Positions 40,884 through 48,901 of a stretch of 48,901 bases of DNA are shown piece by piece (the stretch's first letter is position 1; each line of letters starts with the position of its first letter). Source of the DNA: Chara braunii (lineage: Eukaryota; Streptophyta; Charophyceae; Charales; Characeae). The notes below the pieces were generated by a model. That model searched no databases. It was not told where the DNA came from and saw only the letters and a list, made by a program, of their open reading frames with translations. Made by a program: the position numbers and the translations under genes. The stretch is from positions 1,083,700 to 1,132,600 of the forward strand of contig BFEA01000510.1 of the NCBI GenBank assembly GCA_003427395.1, given 5' to 3'.

Positions 40884-43800
40884 ATCTCACCTACTCAGCA
40901 GAACACAACAGAATTCGAAAATTCTTATCAAGGAAACTGGGAGGAATGAAGGACGAAATATGGTCCTCGGATAATGCATCAAGCACGAAAGGAACAGCCA
41001 TCCTTATACCCAAATCTTCCCGCCTATATATGGCAGGGTTGATAGTGGGCAAAGAAGCGGACACGGTAGACGGTAGATGGTGCCTTATGGATGTAAAGTG
41101 GAAGGAGCAAGAGTTCAAAATAATCAAAGGATATCCACCAAACAGCTCTTCAGACAGATCTGCATTTATAATGAACATCGAACATCTGATCCCCGCTTTG
41201 TCGCCATGCATTTTGGCCGGTGATTGAAACGCAACTATAGACCCAACCACGGATCGTATATCGAGGTCCTCGGCTGGTCAGCTCATACAGGAGGCGGTGC
41301 CTGTCCAAAAGTTGATGTTGGACTACAGTCTAGTTGAACCTTACCGTACTTTGCATCCGGGGACAAGAGCCTTCACATTGGTTAAAAAGAACCATGCCCA
41401 CCACACCGCTTTCTCCTTCATTGATTACTTCTTGATCTCAGGGACACTAATAGGGACAGCCAAAAGCGCTGAGATCCTGCCCCTCGCACCGTACCCAGGT
41501 CTGGATCACAAACCCATCGAACTCATAATCAGCTTCGAGCAGTATGTTAAAAAGGGGTCTAGCTTTCACAAACTCAACAACTCCCTCCTACTGAGCCAGA
41601 CCTTTCAGGCAGGAGTGGCAAATTTTGAGGGGTGCCTACCTACCCATACAAGATCGGTGGCAGTGGTTTCAGGAAAGTTACTCTACATTGTCACAGACGG
41701 TTGCAAGAATTTCAAGGAAATTAGCAACCGACAGGAAACAGAGGAAGCAAGCGTTGGAGACAGCCCTCAAGATCGCAGAGACAAATCTGATTGATAACCC
41801 CTCTTCTGTATTGTACACGGATATCTTCGAAAAGGCAAGAGAAGAACTCACTATGTGGAGATGGTGGGAATTGAAGGGACTACAAATAAGAGTCAGAATG
41901 AACGAATACGAGCTAAGTGAATCAATGTCAAAACACTTCTTCGCAAGGATCAAAGCAAACTCAAGGGCTAACACGATAGAAAGCCTGAAAACCCTCTCAA
42001 GTCCAGCTGAAATAGTGACAGACAGTGAAGGAAAGTTGAATGTAGCGAAGGAATTCTATGAAGAGCTTTATCCAACAAAGACCCTTATGCCTACTCCGCC
42101 CAGCACCAGAGAGGCACAAACTAGGATGCTACAATACGTGGAACAAACGATATATCAGGAACAAGAAGAAGCTCTGGACAAGCCCATCACCTTGGAAGAA
42201 CTGCAAGGTGTTGTTCAAAGTATGAACAACAATAAGCCACCAGGAATCGACGGGCTGACAAAAGAATTCAGGGAAAAATTCTGACCACTCTTAGGGGGCA
42301 ATCTGCTAAACTTCTACAATGATAGCTAGCTTACGGGAGGACTAGGAAATCTACTGAGCAGCAGCGTAGTCACATTGTTGTACAAAAAAGGGGATATCAG
42401 GAACAAGCAGAAGCTCTGGACAAACCCATCACCTTGGAAGAACTGCAAGGTGTTGTCCAAAGTATGAACAACAATAAGCCACCAGGAATCGACGGGCTGA
42501 CAAAAGAATTCAGGGAAAAATTATGACCACTCTTAGGGGGCAATCTGCTAAACTTCTACAATTATAGCTAGCTTAAGGGGGGACTAGGAAATCTACTGAG
42601 CAACAGCGTAGTCACATTGTTGTACAAAAAATGGGAGAAAGAAGATATCAACAACTATAGACCCATCTCACTTCTAACCCTTCCCCATAAGATCCTAGCC
42701 AAAGCTCTGGCCTTGCGAATCCTAGACCTAACAGACAAATGTTTTCATATAGACCAAACAGGCTTCATCCCTAAAAAGTACATCTTGGACAACGTACTGA
42801 CCCTCAATGAAGCGGCCAACAAAGTTAGAGAAAAAAGGATAAACACAGCGACCAGGTCAACTGGGCCTTTCTTAATGCAAGCATGGAAAAAATGGGAGCG
42901 GGCCCGAATTTTAGGAAGTGGGTGTGTATTTTGTACAATGACGCCATAGGATGTGTCCAAGTCAATGGCTTGCTATCTCACTGCTACCCTATTTCTCGAT
43001 CAATCCGCCAAGGAGACCCGCTAGCCCCCCCCAATCTTCCTCTTTGTGATGGAAGTGATACCCTCATTCCTACGTAGAGATCCTTCCATACACAAGCTGC
43101 CAGAGGTCAATGTAGGAACAGCCCATCACCTACAATTCCCAACAATAATAATGTTTGCAGATGACCTCACAGTCCTCATAAGAGCGCCAGACTCATCGTT
43201 CAGCGCATTACTAAGAGCAATGGAAGCTTTCAGACTGGCATCAGAAATGAAAATCAATTGGAAGAAAACAATCGGCTGGTGGCTATCGGATGAGGAGGTT
43301 CCCCAGCTACAAGGCCCCGAGGCACACATGACTTGAGAGACACTGGAGACCCCTACGCGATATCTAGGCATACTGCTGACTAAAGACGGCTTTGCCCCTC
43401 AAATGGCCCAAAATATACTCGTTAAAAAAATTAACAAACTAGGCAGATGGGGTAACACATTCACATCAGTGTTGGGCCGAGCACTTGCCATCAACACATC
43501 TATTTTTTCAATGATGTGGTATATAGCGTCAATCTGGACTGTTCTGGACCATACAATCAAGGAACTTCACCGCAAAGCAAGAGCTTACTTGTGGTTGGGA
43601 GACCCCAACAAAGAGAACTGTATACCAAAGATAGCCTGGCACTACATCACAAGGGAACCAGGCAGAGGAGGTCTTGGTATCATAGACCCCAAACAGGAAA
43701 CCAAAGCCTTAAAAGTTAAATGGATAGTCAAACTTCTGACTAAACCTGGCACGGCATGGAATAAACTGGCCTTGGACAGCATCAGGGGCGATAGCCTCAC

Positions 43801-45397
43801 CAGCAAACATGTCTGGTCTGTTCTGGGTAATGACCAAGGAATGGAGCCCAAGCACAGGGCACAGAAATCAGAGAAGAGGAGCCGGTCCAAATGAAACCCA
43901 GCCCCCCACAACGTATTGGACTACATTGCTAAGGATATGGTGGGAAGTCATGCCGAAGAAGGTGGGTAGACCCAAATCCCAAAATGAGATATTGAGGCAA
44001 CCCCTGTTTGGTAATCCGTGGGTGAGAGACGTAAGTGATCACCAACTATCCCTTAAACCTAGAGGCAGGAGATGGCTATCGTTGATCAAACATGGAGTTT
44101 GGAAAGTGGGCCATCTGTGGAATGAGGAGAAAAAGGACTGGGTGACAGAACAAGAACTGGCCTCCCAGCTCAAAGGATGTCACCGATGAGACGAGAACTT
44201 ACAATCCATCATTAACTGCATTCCAGAAGGTTGGAAGGAGCTGTTGAGCGAAACCTCAACCAGGAAATCGGGTGAATGGGGAGTGAGGGTGCAGGATTTA
44301 ACCCCCTCAAAGGCATATCAATTCTCCCATAAACGACAAGGATCGGATACCCTGGCTGTGGTTACCTCTTTTCCAATTACCCCCTCCACGCAAGGCCTCC
44401 CATATATCCTGAATGAGGAGGTGGACAGAACAGTCCTAAACCCTTTTGTTCTCAGAAAAGTAAGAGTGTTGGGATCGTGGCCTTGCGTGTGTCCTAAACC
44501 CATCAGAATAGATACGGCGATTCAAGATCTGGAATTTGATCCATCAGAGTGGGCTTGGACTCCAGATAGAAGCAGAAGTTTCAAAACGAATGTCCCCATC
44601 CAGCAATACACAGTCAAACTGGGATACAACTTACTCCTCAAGACAAAGGATCCTGACCCAACGATCAAGAATAGATGGCAGAAGTTATTAGGCCAGGACG
44701 CTACTCTGATCCCACAAATACCACGGAAATTTTCAAATCAATCCGTCCGGTCAAAATCAGAAGCCTCCAATGGCTCATCTCTTATGTGGCTCTACCGGTT
44801 AATCAGTGGCTGCATTCCAGAAGAAGTAAGAACGATCCCAACAGTTCAGATCTATGTGCGGTATGCTCAGAAAATGAACCAGAAGATATGCTACATTGTC
44901 TGGTACGCTGTAGAGAGGCGACAGAATACTGGGCGAGGGCCTCGGATCTCTGGGATTCCCTCTTCTCGACCCCCCTCCCTGAGCACCCCATCCAACTTCT
45001 TCTATGGACTAACATCCCCGCCCAATTCCATAAGACAGAGAGAGCATGGTTTGGAATGATCAGAAAGGTAACGCTGTGGTCCATATGGAAGGAAAGGTGC
45101 TACAGAACCATCGAGGGACTCTCAACTCCAAGGGAGAAGGTATGGGCGGAGACGAGGACCTTGATCCAAGCTGAGATTCTCTGCAAGTGGCATAAGACGA
45201 GGCACTCCATGCCAGATGACGAAGAGCAACAGAGAAGAATCAAGGCAAAATTCACTAAGGTGTGGCTCGCAGGGGGCAAAGTCGCAGAGATGAAGGACCT
45301 TTGCATATGGTGGAAAGACTGGCACAACTCAGAAGCAGGGTGGAGAAGGCAGAGTTCCCAGCCAGCAGACAGACAAGATCCATCACTGGCCAAATAA
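40884..45397 (+). pseudogene. LINE ORF2 remnant: partial endonuclease, RT, C-terminal finger
   Basis: Endonuclease boxes after the E-T-H position: GTAILIP, GRWCLMDVKW, GD-NATIDP (TGG to TGA at 41225-41227), FSFIDYFLIS and LDHKPIE. RT: NNNKPPGIDGLTKEF, NNYRPISLLTLPHKI, DQTGFIPKKYILDN. Motif A is then missing through a 31-base deletion before DQVNW (about 42853). Next come SIRQGDPLAPP, a frameshift at an eight-C run, FADDLTVLIRA, MKINWKKTIGWW and YLGILL. The tail has RQPLFGNPWV, RKVRVLGSW, IQDLEFDPSEW and the finger CAVCSENEPEDMLHCLVRC (about 44857-44915), ending SQPADRQDPSLAK at 45397. There are at least six frame changes or stops. It cannot encode an active RT. Confidence 0.9.
42152..42635 (+). 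repeat. 242-bp tandem duplication inside LINE copy B
   Basis: ATATCAGGAACAAG starts units at 42152 and 42394. The units carry the same RT codons (GIDGLTKEF) and differ at roughly eight positions. The sequence after the second unit (GATATCAAC) shares ATATCA with the unit start, which fits slippage at short homology. Confidence 0.92.
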
Positions 45398-45755
45398 TAT
45401 TGAAGGCCAATTTCCGTTTGTGCATCCTACGTAGCTTCTTTTACCTTTCTTGTTCTTTATTTTTATCTGACAGGCTCATAATGTGGACCTGAGAGGAAAG
45501 GTGGAAGCAAGGCAAGCTGACGGTCAATCCTCCACGATGATGGAGTAATCAATGTTGTTCAGGGGTCCTTCGACCAGACGGAAGGAAGTGTGAGTGCGTG
45601 CCCGGATGTAACATTTTATTCTGACTTGCCGGTGGAATAGGAACCGGACTGATGCTCCCCAGAACGGAAATGGAGCCAGGGCCATAAGGTTCTTAAAAAA
45701 AAAAGAAAAAAAAAGAAGGGAAATTTGCGTTATACAACTTATACTCCTCAAACTT

Positions 45756-46094
45756 CTCAAAGTTGATATATATGCCAAAATGCCCCTAAAAGACATGGGT
45801 GGAGAGGAAAGTGCTTTTGGCCTGAATTATTTGCGATATGACCCTGTGTGAGGAATCAGCCCTCACAGTGGCCTTTCTGGCCGCAGTGCCCGATAGGCAA
45901 GGGCCCCCCCCCAAAAAAGGACGGGCTCAAGGCTTGCTTTGGGCCCCCTTGCCTGTCAGGCGCTGTGGCCAGAAAGGCCACTGCGAGGGCTGATTCCTCA
46001 CATAGGGTCATATCGCAAATAATTCAGGCCAAATGCACTTTCCTCTCCACCCACATCTTTTAGGGGGCATTTTGGCATATATCTCAACTTTGAG
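45756..46094. repeat. 339-bp foldback (inverted repeat) element
   Basis: Arms of about 150 bases are reverse complements: CTCAAAGTTGA-TATATGCC and GTGAGGAATCAGCCCTC on the left face GAGGGCTGATTCCTCAC and GGCATATATCTCAACTTTGAG on the right, with few mismatches. The centre (45918-45935, AGGACGGGCTCAAGGCT) also pairs with the right flank just outside the arm (about 46094-46110). No coding capacity. It could be a MITE-like element or a snap-back duplication, and it directly follows LINE copy B. Confidence 0.88.
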
Positions 46095-46110
46095 CCTTGA
46101 GCCCGTCCTA

Positions 46111-46624
46111 AGTGAAGGTGGGTCTGCAATTCGACATGAGGCCTCATTTTTGTCATTTCTGCATGTTGGGGCGTCAGCCAGTTTCCACACGTCAGTTGGT
46201 TACAAAGCCCAGGCCAGTGTGAACACGACAACCTGAGCCTTTGGGCTCTACTCAGCTGCGACGTGGCCTGAGGCCTCTCGGCCAATGGTGTGGCAGCGAA
46301 CAGCGCTGGCCACGTCGCACGGTTGGGCAGCTTAACTGCTGTGGACCCAGGCCACTGTCTGCATGGGGCCTGGGCGCAGACACGTTGGCCCAAAGTGAAG
46401 CTACTGGGCACACGCCGGCCAGTCCCAAGGCACGCATGAGCAGGGCTCATTTTCCACGTAGGAAAGTGAGAGCCCAGCCAGAAACACATTCTGGTTTTGC
46501 AAGTCTGGGTGGCCACGCTGCTGCATTGTAGTGCTGGCAAGGCTGCTTAGGGGCTGGCTGGCTAGGGTGCATGTAGGCGCTGAGAGGTGAGAGGGGCGCT
46601 GCTAGGCAGCGGGCGCAAGCCGCC
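46111..46624. other. GC-rich stretch without recognised gene
   Basis: GGCC and GCTGG words are frequent. An open minus frame crosses the foldback and has no family motif. Confidence 0.4.
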
Positions 46625-47502
46625 TCTGTTTTCTTCTTTTTGCCTCCTTCCTAGACTGCTGACTCAATCCACCACTGATGCAAAGTAGTCCTTTTGAGAA
46701 GTTAGTTAGTATATCACATTCCTGCATTTTGAGTGTATATTCTTTCCAAATTTGTTTTACCGTCTCCTTGAAATCTTCCCATTTTAGAAGAGAATTATTA
46801 ACCTTATAAAAGTTGTGTCTTGATTGGTTTTCCATAAAAGTTGTGTCTTGATTGTTTTCCATAAAAATTGTGTCTTGATTAGCATGTGAGATTCTATCTA
46901 TTAGAGGATCAAGGGTGTTGTTCCAATCTCCAACTGCTATGAGATGCCAGTGGTTTGGGCATGCTTGCTTGATTGTGTCCATTAGTGTTCTTCTTTGTGC
47001 ATGAATGTTTGGTGCATAGATGTTTATTAGTGATGTCACCTCTTGTCTATATGAATAAAGTTCAATAAACATATTCTGAACCATCTTGCTCCCTCAGTAT
47101 TCATGTAGACAGCGGGGCCGTCGTTACACCATTTGTACATTTTTTTCCAGGAATTGTGCTAGCCTTCACTTTACTGTTGAAAAGAACTAGAACTCCCGCT
47201 AAGGCCAGATTGGGGCTGTCCACCCATTCGGCCCTTCGGGCGTGTCTTAAGTCTCCTCACTATTTCCTTTTGGATGCCTTTGTGTTCCTCTGACATAGTT
47301 AGGGGAGTTTCTTGTAAGTGCAAATTATGTCTGGAGGGTCCTTATCAAACCAGTTTGTGTTCGCTGTTAGGCTAAACCATTTCGCAGATGAGGAGAAGAT
47401 GGTGGCCATCCCATGAATGTTCCATGATCTTATATCAAGATTTGTTTTCCCCCTATTCTCTCCCCCCCCCCCTCCCCCTTTCAGTTGTCCTCCATCCGAC
47501 AT
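46625..47502 (-). pseudogene. LINE ORF2 5' part, with internal deletion
   Basis: From ATG 47502: MSDGGQLKGGGGGG, NLDIRSWNIHGMATI, KWFSLTANTNWFDKDPPDII, matching the start of copy A ORF2. The QETHL box has decayed to KKLP, followed by a frameshift. Later come INIYAPN and AVGDWNNTLDPLIDRISHAN. The rest of the endonuclease is missing: the text jumps to FYKVNNSLLKWEDFKETVKQ, the start of the RT part. At the join a 27-base unit is present three times (NQDT-FMEN). The copy ends near 46625 without RT or 3' end. Confidence 0.85.
46806..46880 (-). repeat. 27-bp triplicated unit at a LINE deletion join
   Basis: TTTTCCATAAAA-TTGTGTCTTGATT appears three times with one or two differences, exactly where the endonuclease C-terminus is deleted. 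Confidence 0.85.
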
Positions 47503-47559
47503 GGTTCAAAGTTTTAACTTTTAAGGTCCCATGTTCTTAGTCTTTCCAAATATTTAGGG

Positions 47560-48250
47560 TGAGAGAGCCGGGCTCATTGAATGAGGGGTTGTCACTTGGA
47601 TGCAGCATTCTCCCCACTCCCACAGGGCCCTTCTCAAAAGCCCTTGTGGCCAGTGTTTTTGCTAGACTTGCCGCCAGCAAGTCTGGCGAGACACTTGTGC
47701 CCAGTGCTGTTTACAGCAGTTCTGAGATCTGCCACCATGGTCTCCATTGCAGATTGTTCTTTAGCACTACCTCCCTGGTGTATACCACCACAACTGTCCC
47801 CCCTTTTCCCTCCTCTTCCTTTTTCCCCATTGCAGGTACCCTCAGTTCCTCACCTATCTGAAGCCGTTGCAATTTGCCATTCCTCTAGTTGCTCATCATA
47901 GTGCATAGCCACGATTGCCGGCGGGATGGTTATGCTGATATTGTAAGTGCTATTGCTCAGACTCCAACCATAACCGCTTTCAACCTCATGTCCTCATTGA
48001 GATCCAACAGTCTCTGGACTTGGACTTCGAAAATTTCCGACTGAAGCAATAACGCCTCCCTCTCATTGCTCGACTCTTCTTCGCTTTGTTGTTCTACTGC
48101 ATGACTCGCTTTCCTTGCAATCATGTTTGCGCTTTGCTACATTCTGCTTGTTCCTCGCTTTTCCTTCCTTTCCCCCCCCTCTATGCTCCTGCAATGACTT
48201 GCTGTTTTCTGGTCGCCTGTAGCCTCCCTCTGTCGAGGCTGTACTATAGG
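47560..48250 (-). pseudogene. LINE ORF1 3' part
   Basis: The minus strand reads REALLLQSEIFEVQVQRLLD, LNEDMRLKAVMVG (about 48060-47965), matching copy A's LLLQSAVLEAQVQRLADLNEEM. The region down to 47560 matches the end of copy A ORF1, including the SLARLAA-type end. Upstream is a basic stretch (KRKHDCKESESCSRTTKRRR) in the place of the charged region. It is followed after the expected short gap by the ORF2 start at 47502, so this was one element inserted on the minus strand. Confidence 0.8.
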
Positions 48251-48901
48251 TAGGACACATTCGCAATTTTGTTTGGCTGAGGGCTAACCGAGAGACCTAC
48301 CTGTGAGGGAAATTCGTGAGGGACATATCTGCCAATCCGGGAAAATACAGGCCCGGTACTAACAGGAATTCCCTACCGCTACCCTAACTGCGGATAGCAG
48401 GCCCGGGCTACCCCTAGGACAGACAGGCCCTAAGGGCCTAATCTGATAGACGGTCCTATAGCCTATAGCCGGGTCCGGTAGAGGCCGAGAGGCCGAAACA
48501 GAAACGGTACCGGTCGGTCAGTCAGTCGGGCTTAGGTCGAGTCTAGGCTAGTGCAGTATAGATAGGATGGGCACATCGGTTCAGGGCTTTTTGGCAGTTG
48601 GTACCGAGGACATCGCTGCTGTGCTACGCGTGAACCGGAAGTGGTGACGGCTTAGCGTGGGAGGAGACAGGCATAGCCAGACCTTCGGAGCGCCGGCCAT
48701 AGCAGGGATGTTACGGACTACGCCAGGGCTCGATCCCTGGTCTATCTTTTGCTGTTTCAGCTGCATCCCGTTTTCGGCCTGGCACCCTTTTTCCAAACCC
48801 CTCCTTTGGTACCGTAGGATTTTGGACAACTGGCGCCATGCTGCAATTCGGGCGCCACTTTCAAATACTGCATTTTTCAGTTCTGCCCTCGGGGCCTTTG
48901 C
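48251..48901. other. Terminal stretch, unidentified, GC-rich
   Basis: It is rich in CCGG, GGCCC and TAGGCC words (48340-48560), a style also seen in the 3' parts of the two solo LTRs. A minus-strand frame at 48581-48829 is not recognised. It may be part of another retroelement cut by the window edge. Confidence 0.3.

Larger units (their letters stand above)
40884..45709 (+). mobile_element. 5'-truncated LINE (copy B) with 13-bp target duplication
   Basis: The element begins inside the endonuclease domain (THLTYSAEH) and runs through the RT, the C-terminal finger, the 3' UTR, the terminal box (45621-45690) and a short A/G tail. AAAAAGAAGGGAA stands at both ends (40871-40883 and 45710-45722), an A-rich target duplication typical of L1-type endonuclease cutting. 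It is more decayed than copy A. Confidence 0.9.

Noticed and set aside
45998-46540. Minus-strand frame of 180 codons
   Set aside because: It crosses one arm of the foldback repeat, is Cys/Trp/Pro-rich from GC content, and has no recognisable domain.

Overview
This window looks like intron and intergenic DNA from a large, transposon-rich streptophyte genome. A charophyte alga of the Chara type is my best guess, but it rests on general look and on no marker gene. Nothing is prokaryotic: there is no operon, no dense coding and no CRISPR array. Almost every long open frame is a decayed retrotransposon.

Host gene: three short minus-strand stretches with good splice sites read as parts of one plant-type sulfate transporter (SULTR/SLC26). 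They are 40382-40423 (end of a membrane helix), 35995-36111 (the next helix block, joining in phase) and 5262-5338 (core of the STAS domain). They appear in the correct N-to-C order, so most of the window would be intron of this gene. About 30.7 kb separates the last two, and at least one linking exon is not found.

Retroelements inside it: (1) an L1-like LINE family, with a nearly complete copy at about 7.49-17.45 kb, a 5'-truncated 4.8 kb copy at 40.88-45.71 kb, short 5'-truncated copies at 0.23-1.88, 4.47-5.05 and 38.05-38.61 kb, and inverted or broken pieces at 1.88-2.50, 2.78-3.95 and 46.6-48.25 kb. Five copies share the same 3' terminal sequence followed by an A-rich tail, and several have readable target-site duplications. 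(2) A Penelope-like element on the minus strand, about 24.64 to 17.53 kb, flanked by repeats that carry hammerhead ribozymes. Its reading frame holds a Penelope-type N domain, a reverse transcriptase, repeat-rich linkers, a Josephin-like deubiquitinase domain and a Cys/His-rich module. A second Penelope N-domain fragment lies at 27.3-27.7 kb on the plus strand. (3) Two solo LTRs of one family (36367-37641, 38928-40175), each with its own target duplication. (4) Two tRNA-derived SINE candidates, a 339 bp foldback repeat, a Ty3/gypsy integrase scrap fused to LINE sequence, and many mini- and microsatellites.

The most interesting object is the Penelope-like element: ribozyme-bearing flanking repeats around a polyprotein that joins RT to a Josephin-like and a zinc-binding-like region. 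The spread of the SULTR gene over at least 35 kb of nested transposons is second.

Limits: everything was read by eye. Boundaries marked 'about' are uncertain by tens of bases, and family names come from motif recognition, not from a database search.
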